Both the position numbers and the translations under genes were made by a program. Of a stretch of DNA of 64,000 nt, positions 38,253 through 47,789 are shown in pieces (positions within the stretch are counted from its first letter, which is position 1; each line of letters starts with the position of its first letter). Below the pieces are notes generated by a model. The model was not told the origin of the DNA and did no database searches. It saw only the letters and a list, made by a program, of their open reading frames with translations. The stretch is from Leptospira_A sp046736045 (lineage in GTDB: Bacteria > Spirochaetota > Leptospiria > Leptospirales > Leptospiraceae), in assembly GCF_046736045.1 (NCBI RefSeq), contig NZ_CP177133.1, forward strand, positions 186,001 through 250,000. The letters run 5' to 3'.

Positions 38253-38394
38253 GAATATTAAAAGCCCCCTCCCTTTTTAGGGTTGGGGGGTGTGGCTCGT
38301 GGGCTTGCAAAAAACCTCTACCACAATCTCCCTATTTCATCCATTCTCATTCCTATCTTCAAAAAAATTTCTTCGAAAAGTTCGCCTTTTTGCC
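38253..38394. repeat. 142-bp intergenic repeat, copy B
   Basis: Gap-free match to 31494-31635; 57 of the first 61 bases agree and two further conserved words occur at identical offsets. It contains the hairpin formed by GCCCCCTCCCT and AGGGTTGGGGGG. It lies between the convergent pirin and Omp85 genes, the same kind of location as copy A. Confidence 0.75.
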
Positions 38395-38415
38395 CAATGC
38401 AAAAAAACCAAATTT

Positions 38416-39873
38416 TTAGAAAGTATGACCCATATCTATATAAAAGAGAGAGTCTTCTTTCGAGAAAGCCATATCCATAAGTATAACAGTTGCTTGGTCC
38501 CAAACGATCCGCATTCCGACCCCGCGGGAATGTTTATATCCTTGCGTGGAAATTTCACGCACCTTATCCCAAACACGACCAATATCGTAAAAGGGAACAA
38601 GACTGACTTGAAAATTCTGATCCCATAACTCAAAGCTTGCAAATCTCCAGCGAAGTTCCAAATTATAAAATCCCATTACCGGGCCGTAAAACCTTTCCTG
38701 TCGGTAGCCTCTCAATGTATTTTGACCACCTAACGCACCCATAGGTCCGTCAATTGAGTATAAATATCTATATTCGAAAAAAGGAACATTCCCATCTACA
38801 CGTGTCAAAGCGACTCTTTGTGCCAAAACAAATTCTTCAAAGTAATGCGGGAAAGGTTGCCAGAAATTTTTTGCCTGGACCATATGCCTAAGATAGGAAA
38901 AATCCGATCCGATCATTCTTTCCGCACGATTGAAATTGTATTCGATCAGCCACCCGCTATCCGGGTCAGGTTCATAATCACGGGTGTCATAAGCAATTCC
39001 ACCGCGCAAATAATTCAGATTTCCACCTTTTGCACCGAGCAATTTACCATTACTTGCATCTCTGGATACATTGGTGATGTCTTCCTGAACCGGCACATCT
39101 ACTCCAAGATAAGGATCTTTCGCCTTTGTCCATTCTCCGTCATAACGCCTAACAATATTTTTAGAAAACTCGGTACCGCCCCAGAGACGGAATATTTTAT
39201 GAATGGTCTTGTCTAAAAAAAACTGGGCGTAAGTAGTTTCAAAACGATATTCATTCTTTCTTTGAGTGGAAACGGCCTCTCTACCTACTCCTTTCGACGT
39301 ATAATAAGAATTAGCTGCTTCAAAGTCCGAATATTTTGCATTTCGATGGATATCTCCGTCAGGTTGATTTCTATCGGAGAACTGCAAAGGTGCCAGGGAA
39401 GAATTGCCCAATCCGAAATACTGATTGTGCAGATTTGAATCATGCCCTATGAAAGTTTTTAAACGATAAGGAGAATCTAAAAAATAAGGCGCATCTAAAG
39501 ATACAAAATAGTTTTCAGTACCACGCGTACTATTGTATGCACCGGTAGCAATTAAGTATTCATAAGGAGTATATTGAAAGGAAGGCGCATCTTTTTTGCC
39601 ATTATAAAAAAGGTTGGCCATAAGACCTCCTCCTTTACCGGAAACAGCATCATTTCCAATTAAAGGAAGACCTGTTGCATACCAGCCTTCCTTTTTTCCC
39701 GCGAGTTCTTTCGCATCCAGTTTTTTAAAATCTCCGATCCACGAAGGAATCGGTTCTTCTTCAACCTTAGGCTGGCTCGGCAGCTTATCCAGATTCTGAG
39801 CATAAACATCAAAAATCAGGAAATAATATATTGATAAAACGAAACAAGATTTGAGTGAAATGAATTTTCTCAC
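38416..39873 (-). CDS. Omp85/BamA-type outer-membrane barrel protein
   Basis: 485 residues from a GTG, with signal peptide (FVLSIYYFLIFDVYAQ). No clear POTRA repeats; after a short linker (SWIGDFKKLDAKELAG) it goes straight into a surface-antigen (D15) barrel. The family's lid motif appears as NTLRGYRQERFYG, and the chain ends in FYIDMGHTF with a terminal Phe. Such short Omp85 members can be secretion pores or lipid-linked barrels. Last gene of the asd / unknown / pyk operon, 16 bases after pyk. Confidence 0.82.
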   Translation of the reverse strand: MRKFISLKSCFVLSIYYFLIFDVYAQNLDKLPSQPKVEEEPIPSWIGDFKKLDAKELAGKKEGWYATGLPLIGNDAVSGKGGGLMANLFYNGKKDAPSFQYTPYEYLIATGAYNSTRGTENYFVSLDAPYFLDSPYRLKTFIGHDSNLHNQYFGLGNSSLAPLQFSDRNQPDGDIHRNAKYSDFEAANSYYTSKGVGREAVSTQRKNEYRFETTYAQFFLDKTIHKIFRLWGGTEFSKNIVRRYDGEWTKAKDPYLGVDVPVQEDITNVSRDASNGKLLGAKGGNLNYLRGGIAYDTRDYEPDPDSGWLIEYNFNRAERMIGSDFSYLRHMVQAKNFWQPFPHYFEEFVLAQRVALTRVDGNVPFFEYRYLYSIDGPMGALGGQNTLRGYRQERFYGPVMGFYNLELRWRFASFELWDQNFQVSLVPFYDIGRVWDKVREISTQGYKHSRGVGMRIVWDQATVILMDMAFSKEDSLFYIDMGHTF

Positions 39874-39889
39874 AAACCTAGCTCAATAT

Positions 39890-41323
39890 CTACTTAGCTT
39901 CGCGGACTTGAATGGTCTCTACTCTGTCTTCCCCTGCAATGATATCAGACAGGATCACAACTTTTTCTCCGGGTCTTAAAAAACCGTTATTCTCCAAAGT
40001 TTGAATTGCCAACTTGATTGTTTTTTCAGGGTCGGAAGAAAAATCCACTCTGTAAGGAATCACACCACGGGTCATCCAAAGTTTCCGCCTAACGGATGTC
40101 ATGTTAGTAAACGCGTGAATGATGGAATGTTTCGGATGAAAGGAAGCTACGTTATTCGCAGTGATCCCTCTCCTTGTAATTACAATAATAGCGGGTGATT
40201 GCAGGGAATCGGCAAGATTGGAGGCGGACTTTGCCATCTCTTCCTTTTTATCTTTAGGTTTGCGGTTTGCCGCCATACCCAAGTTAATCGAAGCTTCCAT
40301 CCTGCGCGCGATTTTATCCATCATTTCCACACAACGAACAGGATATTTTCCTACTGCCGATTCTCCGGACAACATGATCGCATCCGCTTCCTCATAAACA
40401 GCATTGGCAACATCAGTCACCTCCGCACGGGTAGGAGAAGGATTTTGAATCATAGATTCAAGCAAGTGGGTGGCAACGATCACACGTTTACCTTCTTCCT
40501 GGCAACGTTTGATGATCCTTCTTTGAACAATCGGAAGTTCTTCGATTTCAATTTCAACACCCAAGTCACCGCGAGCGACCATGATTCCGTCGGATTCACG
40601 AATGATCTCATCCAAATTGCGAAGCCCTTCCTGGTCTTCTATCTTGGAAATAATCTGTGCATGATGATTTTTTTCTTCAATAATACCTCGAAGTTGTCTT
40701 ACATCTTCCGGTGAACGGACAAAGGACAAGGCAACAAAATCAATATCCTCTTCCAATCCGAACAAAATGTCTTTCAGATCCTTAGGAGTAATAGAAGGTA
40801 AATTCACACGAATTCCGGGAAGATTGATATGTTTGCGGGAACCGAGCTTTCCACCATCTAACACAGTACAGACGAGTTCGTTTTCCCTGATTTCCTGAAC
40901 CGCCAAATTGATAAGACCATTATCAACTGTTACCTTATCCCCTACTTTCAAATCTTTTACGATGTCACGATAGTTTACGAACACACTTTGTGCTTCCGCT
41001 TCCATTCCGGGGATAATATGAAATGTAAAAGTCTCACCGACTTTCAGATGCAAATCATTCTTCACATCTCCTGTTCTGATTTCCGGCCCTTGCGTATCTA
41101 ATAATATGGAAATAGGATGTTTGTGTAATTCGTCTTTGTTGAGAGATTTAATCGTACGAATGACTTTTCTATGACCTTCAATATCTCCATGAGACATGTT
41201 GATTCTTGCGATATTCATTCCTGCTTCAGCAAGTTGTCTAATCACATCCTTGGAAGAAGAAGCGGGACCTAACGTACAAACGATTTTTGTTTTTCTAGCT
41301 CTGAGATTTTCTATTGCGGGCAT
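39890..41323 (-). CDS. pyk: Pyruvate kinase
   Basis: 477 residues, normal for bacterial pyruvate kinase, which makes pyruvate and ATP from phosphoenolpyruvate and ADP. Signature segments: TKIVCTLGPASSS at the N-terminus, ARINMSHGD, the catalytic ISKIEDQEGLRNLDEI with the active-site lysine, MVARGDLGVEIE, and the C-terminal allosteric domain. Second-last gene in a tight minus-strand operon (6 bases after the 656-residue protein). Confidence 0.95.
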   Translation of the reverse strand: MPAIENLRARKTKIVCTLGPASSSKDVIRQLAEAGMNIARINMSHGDIEGHRKVIRTIKSLNKDELHKHPISILLDTQGPEIRTGDVKNDLHLKVGETFTFHIIPGMEAEAQSVFVNYRDIVKDLKVGDKVTVDNGLINLAVQEIRENELVCTVLDGGKLGSRKHINLPGIRVNLPSITPKDLKDILFGLEEDIDFVALSFVRSPEDVRQLRGIIEEKNHHAQIISKIEDQEGLRNLDEIIRESDGIMVARGDLGVEIEIEELPIVQRRIIKRCQEEGKRVIVATHLLESMIQNPSPTRAEVTDVANAVYEEADAIMLSGESAVGKYPVRCVEMMDKIARRMEASINLGMAANRKPKDKKEEMAKSASNLADSLQSPAIIVITRRGITANNVASFHPKHSIIHAFTNMTSVRRKLWMTRGVIPYRVDFSSDPEKTIKLAIQTLENNGFLRPGEKVVILSDIIAGEDRVETIQVREAK

Positions 41324-41329
41324 TTTTTG

Positions 41330-43300
41330 TTACGGTTTCAGACGGGGTAATATTCTATTTAAAAATTCTAACAAAGATTCAGCAATGTCAAACTTTTCTT
41401 GGTTTGGAAATTTTTCATTTCTTTGACGATTGCTCTCTTCGCTTACTTTTTCCAAAAGTCGTTTGCCTTGACGCTTCAAATAGGAAGCGGATACAAGAAT
41501 CGGCCATGGAAACTTTTCTCTTTGATTGCGCACAGGAAAAGAGTATATCTCCTTTCCCCCGAATTTTTTGAGAAAAAAGATCAAGTTCTCCTCTGTATAA
41601 GAACCACTTAACTTTGCTAAGACGTATTCTCTATCAGGATAAATTCCAAAATCCCAAGCCTCATCTATAATCCGAACGATAGACTCCATGGATTCTTTCC
41701 ATTTTTTCTCTTCTTCCGGAGTTCCCTGTTTGACAGGTTCGGAATCCAACTCATTATCCGAAGACGGCTTGGTTTGTTTTTCGCCCTCTTTTTCCTGAGT
41801 TTCCTTTTCTTTGAGTCTTGCACGGACAATCCGTTCTTTCTCTTGAGCGATCTTAATATTCTTTTGTGCAACTAAATCTTTGTTCAACTGCTGCTGCAAT
41901 CTTGCCTTGATCGCAGGGATTTCATGTTTATGAACGGTATTCGAACCGATCATAGTCCTCCAGAGTTTGGTAAGAAAAGGTAAAAATTGAAACAAGCTTT
42001 GTGCTTCAATTTCTTCAAATATTCTTTTCGGCCCTTCTTCCATCAGATGAACCGTTACATTCATCACATTCAATACTCTGATTTCCAAATCGCTTCTCTT
42101 CGTTGCAAAACTTCGTTTTGCAGAATCGATTGCCTGTTGAACACAACCCTTGTGTAAAATAAATTCATTATAAATTTTACGATCCGCATATTCCGCATAC
42201 AGCAGATCGTTTTGAGAAAGTAAAATGGCCCGAAACTCATCACTCAAAGGTTCGCCACTGACCCGAAGTTGATTCAACTCGACAATACGACCTGCTTGCT
42301 CTAAAAAAAGCATCAAGTCTTCCACTTGTTGTTTTCTCTTTTGTTTTTCTTCTTTTTCCCTGTCTTTTTCGATAATTTCGTTTAAAACAAGAGTTTCTTC
42401 TATCAATGTCTTTTGATCACCGTAAGAATCATTCATATAACCCAAAATTTCAGTGAGAGTCGATCTGGGAGAATTCCATACTTCATCGGAAAGATTGCCC
42501 ATTACACCTAATTTTTGCAATGCGGGATAAATCGTATTTTTTACATAATCAACATAGGCATCATATCTATCTGAAATTTCACTCGGCTTATTATAAATAA
42601 AAACGGATTTGTTTCCCGGTCTGCTTGCCGCATCATTCCTGAAAAAGAAAAGAATTTTATCATCCACCAATTGTTTCAAAACAGGCTTGAGGTGGATCAC
42701 AATCGTTGCGTCTTTTTGCGGCTTTGTTTTGTCATACGGACATTGAAACAAATTTCCGATTTCCGTAGCAGCATACGTATCAAAGAGGCGGTTTGCATCA
42801 ACTGCAGCTTTGATCACCTTCTTCATTTTTTCTTTACCGGAATACTTTCTCTTTTCTTCGAACCAGGATTTGATCGCGGTTACGGAATGTTCATTCAAAC
42901 CTAACGCATAACGGAAGGCAGTTCCACCATCAGCGGTTGTAGGTCTTGCAAACACCGTATTATGCTTCAAATACGTCCTTGGATTTTCAGGATCTCCCGG
43001 TTCATTCGGATGAAATTCCAATACATTCAATTTCTTCAAGATAGGAGGATTTTGTTTGAAACAAAGATCGTTTACATACGCCTCGATCCTGTCCCGGTCA
43101 ACGGAACTATCCCGTTCAATCTGTTCGGTATTTGGTAAAACTTTGTTTTGAAGGAATTTGTCCGTCCATTCAAAGATAACAAGCAAAACCTTGTAGATCC
43201 CTTTAAAAGAAAAATCTCCCCGGGAATCCATCGCCTGTACTTTCTGAAGACAGGCAGTGTAATCAAATACTCTTAGTTCGGGGAGATTCGGATCTAACAT
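41330..43300 (-). CDS. Unrecognised 656-residue cytoplasmic protein in the asd-pyk operon
   Basis: No signal peptide, no membrane segment, no family recognised. The first third looks globular, with a possible winged-helix-like beginning (NTEQIERDSSVDRDRIEAYVNDLCF). The middle and C-terminal parts are strongly helical and charged (EKDREKEEKQKRKQQVEDL; AQKENRIVRARLKEKETQEK-like runs), probably coiled coil. It lies 13 bases after asd and 6 before pyk, so it is certainly co-transcribed. Its function is unknown. Confidence 0.8.
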   Translation of the reverse strand: MLDPNLPELRVFDYTACLQKVQAMDSRGDFSFKGIYKVLLVIFEWTDKFLQNKVLPNTEQIERDSSVDRDRIEAYVNDLCFKQNPPILKKLNVLEFHPNEPGDPENPRTYLKHNTVFARPTTADGGTAFRYALGLNEHSVTAIKSWFEEKRKYSGKEKMKKVIKAAVDANRLFDTYAATEIGNLFQCPYDKTKPQKDATIVIHLKPVLKQLVDDKILFFFRNDAASRPGNKSVFIYNKPSEISDRYDAYVDYVKNTIYPALQKLGVMGNLSDEVWNSPRSTLTEILGYMNDSYGDQKTLIEETLVLNEIIEKDREKEEKQKRKQQVEDLMLFLEQAGRIVELNQLRVSGEPLSDEFRAILLSQNDLLYAEYADRKIYNEFILHKGCVQQAIDSAKRSFATKRSDLEIRVLNVMNVTVHLMEEGPKRIFEEIEAQSLFQFLPFLTKLWRTMIGSNTVHKHEIPAIKARLQQQLNKDLVAQKNIKIAQEKERIVRARLKEKETQEKEGEKQTKPSSDNELDSEPVKQGTPEEEKKWKESMESIVRIIDEAWDFGIYPDREYVLAKLSGSYTEENLIFFLKKFGGKEIYSFPVRNQREKFPWPILVSASYLKRQGKRLLEKVSEESNRQRNEKFPNQEKFDIAESLLEFLNRILPRLKP

Positions 43301-43313
43301 ACGACTGTCTTCT

Positions 43314-44366
43314 TTAAGACGAAATTAATCCTTTTTTATAAAGAAGTTCCGCGTTTAAAAGAGCAGCTCCGGCTGCACCTCTGATCGTATTATGGGAAAG
43401 AACCACCCACTTCCAATCAAGGATACTGTCTTCCCGAAGCCGACCCACCACAGTAGCCATTCCTCTTCCGGTATCCAGGTCCAATCTCGGTTGCGGACGA
43501 TCGTCTTCTTCACGATAAACGATCGGCTGTTTCGGTGCCAAAGGAAGATCCAGTTTTTGCGGCTCGCCTGCAAACTCTTTCCAGGTTTTCAATATGTCTT
43601 CTCTGGATGGTTTTTTCTTAAACTTAACGGAAACACAAACGGTATGACCATCGAACACAGGCACACGATTGCAATGTGCTGAAATCGGAAATGTTGCGGA
43701 CTTGATCTGTCCGTTTTCAACCGTTCCCAGACATTTTTGCGGTTCGATTTCCGCCTTGTCTTCTTCACCGCTGATATAAGGAACTACGTTTCCTAGAATA
43801 TCCATAGTAGGAACTCCGGGATAACCTGCACCGGAAATGGCCTGCATGGAAAATAACATCACGGACTCGATTCCGTATTTATCATGCAAAGGCTTCAAAG
43901 AGATGGTAACACCCATAATCGTACAATTGGAATTTGTTATGATTTTACCTGATGTCTTTTGCGATTTAAGAACTTCCAAATGTTCGGAGTTCACCTCTGC
44001 CGACATTAGAGGTACATGCGGATCCATTCTGTGATTTTTGGAATTGGAAATTACAATTGCACCGTTTTGCGCATACTCCGTTTCCACCTCACCCGCGATA
44101 GATGAGTCAAGGCCGCTGAACACGAGTTGCACGCCCTTCGTTTCCGACGGCTTTGGTAAGGTTATAATAATATTCTTTGCATACTCCGGTATATCGCTTG
44201 AAATTTTCCAACGCGACTTCATCACCTCACCGTAAGTCTTTCCAGCGCTCTTCTCAGAAGCAGCAAGATGAGTCACAGTGAAAAAAGGGTGGTTCTCCAA
44301 TAATTGAATGAATCTTTGTCCTACCGAGCCAGTTGCCCCCAGAACCCCTACCTTAATTTTTTCCAT
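43314..44366 (-). CDS. asd: Aspartate-semialdehyde dehydrogenase
   Basis: 350 residues. The NADP-binding start is KVGVLGATGSVGQRFIQLL, and the catalytic cysteine is Cys148 in TNSNCTIMG. It belongs to the archaeal/fungal-like Asd branch. It reduces aspartyl phosphate to aspartate semialdehyde for lysine, threonine, methionine and diaminopimelate. asd on the small replicon is a known Leptospira feature and a main basis for assigning this window. First gene of the operon with the 656-residue protein, pyk and Omp85. Confidence 0.95.
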   Translation of the reverse strand: MEKIKVGVLGATGSVGQRFIQLLENHPFFTVTHLAASEKSAGKTYGEVMKSRWKISSDIPEYAKNIIITLPKPSETKGVQLVFSGLDSSIAGEVETEYAQNGAIVISNSKNHRMDPHVPLMSAEVNSEHLEVLKSQKTSGKIITNSNCTIMGVTISLKPLHDKYGIESVMLFSMQAISGAGYPGVPTMDILGNVVPYISGEEDKAEIEPQKCLGTVENGQIKSATFPISAHCNRVPVFDGHTVCVSVKFKKKPSREDILKTWKEFAGEPQKLDLPLAPKQPIVYREEDDRPQPRLDLDTGRGMATVVGRLREDSILDWKWVVLSHNTIRGAAGAALLNAELLYKKGLISS

Positions 44367-44403
44367 AAATTTCCTTACCTATTCGTAAGGTCTGGGATTG
44401 ACC

Positions 44404-45942
44404 CTATTTAGAAAAGATATTTCCGATCTCTTTAACATAAATCGGATTCATTTGCTCCATTCCTAAATAAGTAAAGTGATGAAAGTCGGAAAAACCCTGC
44501 ATGGGAAGTTCGCGTCTCATATCCTTGAAAAAAACATTCTTCGAGGAAAGGGATTCCAGGTAAGCCAAATAATCGTTATACCATTCTGAGGACTCGTACC
44601 AATCCAATGAGATGGGATTTTCAGGATTGTTGATAATCAAAATAGGAATGCCACTCTCTTGAAACCGATTTGCAATTTTTTTCAAATAATTCAAGTGAAA
44701 GATAGGTCTGAATTTTTCTTTTGCGATTCTCTTCTTGGCTCTTTCCAAAGCAACCAAGTAGCCGATTCCGGGGCGTTGGTCCAAACCTTCGAGCAACCGA
44801 TAGTAAAAATAAGATTCATATTCCCGATCACTTAAATGAATGTAGCGGTCATCCTCACTTCTCGGTTCTCTTTTGTATTGCATACCTTTGAGAGGAGATT
44901 CCAAACCGAATGTTTGCTGCAAACGAACTCCCATCGGATCGTTATGATAATCCAGGTAAGCTCCTTTTGCTTTGTTGGCATACCAGGCTCGGGAAAGTTT
45001 TGCCGTAACGGACAAAAGGGGAGAATAAAAATCCGAAGAAAGTTCGATTTTCATCCAACCGGAATGATCCAAAACGATTGCCTGGGATTTCCCTAAAGAA
45101 TTTTGAATCTGCAAAGTTACAGGCCCGTCTTCCAGTAAAAACTCAGTCACTTCCACCCAAAATCCATCTTTTCTTTTTTTCATCTTATCTATGGGCAAAA
45201 AGGAAAAAGATTGTTTCGTCCAACCGAGAGTATTGATTCCTTCGGGAATCGGCACCCCCGCGTAAGCATGATAACTTGTATTTCTTCCCCATCTATGTTG
45301 GTAAAGATTGTTCAGATTGGCCAAATAGATATCTTGATAACGATAAAACCCGAGTAGATAAGACGCCAGATACTGCGCTTTTTTTTCATAAGACAGAGAG
45401 GATCCGACTTCATATAAGGTTTCTTTGGGAAAAACCCATAAGGATTGAGGTGCTTCCTCGAATGTCAGCGCATCCCGAATGAGAGCTTCTTCCTCTACTG
45501 TTTCATTGGAACCGTCCGGAAACATAACATACGTTCGATGAAGCCTCAAGTCGATAAAATTGACAGGATAAACGACCAAATCCGGCGACAAAGGAAAAAG
45601 CCAATCCAAAAGCAAATAGACATACAACGGACTATTTCCCGCATAAGCTAAGTAAATTACCTCATAATCCTTGCCGGTTTCTTTCAAAAGCTCTTTCGAA
45701 AGCAAGTCCGCATCAAAAGAGTAATAGGCGATCGAACTTCCTAAAATCAATATCCTTGGCTTGGTCTTAGGCTCATTCGAAACTCTTTTGTATTCATAAA
45801 GAAAATTAAAAAAATGATTCGTATTCCACGGAGATTCGTTTGGCAAAAGGAACTGACCCTTTTCAAACAAAACGAAATCAAATAAAAATACGAACAGTAT
45901 GGTCGAAAGAATCAGTATAAATCGTGTTTTCAAAGGTTTCAT
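44404..45942 (-). CDS. SGNH-like periplasmic partner of the second MBOAT
   Basis: 512 residues from the ATG at 45942 that overlaps the MBOAT stop by one base (TGATG); the longer frame to 46041 lies inside the MBOAT gene. One N-terminal membrane anchor (RFILILSTILFVFLFDFVLF) is followed by ILILGSSIAYYSFDADLL (block I serine) and, near the end, MQGFSDFHHFTYLGME (Asp/His pair). Same arrangement as 29994-31139 but longer, with an inserted beta-rich domain (about 250-340). Confidence 0.72.
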   Translation of the reverse strand: MKPLKTRFILILSTILFVFLFDFVLFEKGQFLLPNESPWNTNHFFNFLYEYKRVSNEPKTKPRILILGSSIAYYSFDADLLSKELLKETGKDYEVIYLAYAGNSPLYVYLLLDWLFPLSPDLVVYPVNFIDLRLHRTYVMFPDGSNETVEEEALIRDALTFEEAPQSLWVFPKETLYEVGSSLSYEKKAQYLASYLLGFYRYQDIYLANLNNLYQHRWGRNTSYHAYAGVPIPEGINTLGWTKQSFSFLPIDKMKKRKDGFWVEVTEFLLEDGPVTLQIQNSLGKSQAIVLDHSGWMKIELSSDFYSPLLSVTAKLSRAWYANKAKGAYLDYHNDPMGVRLQQTFGLESPLKGMQYKREPRSEDDRYIHLSDREYESYFYYRLLEGLDQRPGIGYLVALERAKKRIAKEKFRPIFHLNYLKKIANRFQESGIPILIINNPENPISLDWYESSEWYNDYLAYLESLSSKNVFFKDMRRELPMQGFSDFHHFTYLGMEQMNPIYVKEIGNIFSK

Positions 45943-47453
45943 CAGAATACAAAATACACAAACGGTTGCCCTTTCGCCGAAAGTAAAACGATAGCGATAA
46001 AAGCCAATGAAAATAGGGTTCCAAACGCAATCGGCTTCCATTTGGATTGGAACAATCGTTCCATTCTTCCTTCCATTTCTTCATTGGTTTTAAAGTATTT
46101 TTGTCCGAATGAATGCCCGATCACCAAGGCAAATAAACACCAGGCGGTATTCAGAAATAAAGCGTGAGGGATGGTAATTGCTCCGTTTTTGGAGAAAAGT
46201 CCCTGTAGATAGCACAGGGAAATATTAAAATCCGGGCTTCTGAAAAAAATCCACAAAAAAGCGACCGCCAAAAAAGTAAAAACCGGGAAAAGGAATCCTG
46301 CTCCCGCTTTCACATAACGAATCATTGGTGAATCGCCGAAACCTGAGGAATTATCTTTTTTATTTTTAAAAAATAATCTCTCGATCACAAGCAAACATCC
46401 GTGACCACCACCCCAGAAAACAAAATTCCAACTTGCCCCATGCCAGAGTCCCCCGAGTAACATGACTATCATCAAATTAAGATTCGTCCGAAACCCGGTT
46501 TTTCTATTTCCTCCCAAAGGAATATAAAGATAGGAACGGAGCCAGCCTGAAAGGGACATATGCCATTTCGTCCAAAACTCCGAAAAACCACGGGAAAGGT
46601 AAGGCATCCTGAAATTTTCAGGCAAACGAAATCCCAAAATAAGTGCCGAACCCTGGGCAATATCAGTGTATCCTGAAAAATCGCAATAAATCTGACCCGC
46701 GTAAGAAAACATCCCCCACCATAAAAAAGAAGGGGAAAGATCCGCTGGATTTGAAAAAGCGAAGTCTGATGTAACCGCCAAATGGTCCGCCAAAACCGAT
46801 TTTTTAAAAGCTCCGAGGAGGATCAAAAATACTCCGAAGGCTAGGGGAATTTCGGAAAAAGGACGCAAGTTCCGGATTTGAGGTAAAAATTCCTTCGCAG
46901 TCACAATTGGCCCCGCAACAAGTTGAGGAAAAAAGGAAAGAAAAAGCAAATAATGCAGATAATTCGATTCCGGGTCGATTTCCCTTCGGTATACATCCAC
47001 AGTATAGGAAAGGGACTGAAAAATATAAAAAGAAATCCCTACAGGCAAAATTACCTGGAGTATTGGCAAATGGGCACTCAGGCCCAAAAATTCTGCCAAA
47101 ACCTGGTAATTCTCACTGAAAAAACCATAATATTTAAAAAGAGAAAGGACACCTAAACCGTTAGCTAAAGAAATCCAGAGGAATATTTTTCTCCGAGAAG
47201 AATCCTTCCAGTAGGCCATCCCTTGCCCGCAAGAAAAATCCACAAGAGACACCCAAACCAAAAGAAGCAAAAAACGATAATCCCAAACAGAATAGAAAAA
47301 AAGACTAAAAATAAGCAATAATATGACTGATAAATGATCAATTATTTGCTTTTTTTTTATACCTGTTGATAAATCTTTCAAAACAGAAAAATTCCATCGA
47401 AAAAGAAAAACGATGATAAAGAAAAAAGCAAATAACGGAGTAGTAAAAATCAT
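45942..47453 (-). CDS. Second MBOAT-family O-acyltransferase
   Basis: 503 residues, about ten membrane segments. Conserved segments: LPVGISFYIFQSLSYTVDVY, WTKWHMSLSGWLRSYLYIPLGG and LLGGLWHGASWNFVFWGGGH with the catalytic His. It closely parallels the MBOAT at 28492-29988 and, like it, precedes an SGNH-like gene, with overlapping stop and start. The pair probably O-acylates a second surface glycan or a different position. Confidence 0.92.
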   Translation of the reverse strand: MIFTTPLFAFFFIIVFLFRWNFSVLKDLSTGIKKKQIIDHLSVILLLIFSLFFYSVWDYRFLLLLVWVSLVDFSCGQGMAYWKDSSRRKIFLWISLANGLGVLSLFKYYGFFSENYQVLAEFLGLSAHLPILQVILPVGISFYIFQSLSYTVDVYRREIDPESNYLHYLLFLSFFPQLVAGPIVTAKEFLPQIRNLRPFSEIPLAFGVFLILLGAFKKSVLADHLAVTSDFAFSNPADLSPSFLWWGMFSYAGQIYCDFSGYTDIAQGSALILGFRLPENFRMPYLSRGFSEFWTKWHMSLSGWLRSYLYIPLGGNRKTGFRTNLNLMIVMLLGGLWHGASWNFVFWGGGHGCLLVIERLFFKNKKDNSSGFGDSPMIRYVKAGAGFLFPVFTFLAVAFLWIFFRSPDFNISLCYLQGLFSKNGAITIPHALFLNTAWCLFALVIGHSFGQKYFKTNEEMEGRMERLFQSKWKPIAFGTLFSLAFIAIVLLSAKGQPFVYFVF

Positions 47454-47570
47454 ATTATTGCCTATAAATAATCAAATTATTACATAAATATAGACTAAGC
47501 ATAGAAAAATAGACAAAACAAACAGAAAGGGAAATGGCATTAATTAGCTTAAATATAAGCATTATTTTGA

Positions 47571-47789
47571 TCAAACGTTATACTTACACTTAACTCCGCA
47601 GTTAGGGCAGGTGCAAGTGACTTCCGCCTTTACTCTTCTCCCTCCTTGAGGGCCATCCACCTTTCCTACGGCCACAAATTCGAAGGAAATCCCTTCCGGA
47701 ACGTAATGCCCGGCACCGTATTTTGCAGTTCCTTCAATCAAATTAGAGCAGGCGTGGCATTTCACCCGCAATCTTATCGTTTCAGCCAT
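47571..47789 (-). CDS. Small zinc-ribbon protein
   Basis: 72 residues from the ATG at 47789 (an in-frame extension to 47882 adds residues without sense). Two CxxC pairs (VKCHACSN near the start, CPNCGVKC at the end) look like a structural zinc site. No homologous family recognised; could be a ribosome- or RNA-associated small protein or a redox sensor. The 117 bases before the MBOAT start hold nothing else visible. Confidence 0.65.
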   Translation of the reverse strand: MAETIRLRVKCHACSNLIEGTAKYGAGHYVPEGISFEFVAVGKVDGPQGGRRVKAEVTCTCPNCGVKCKYNV

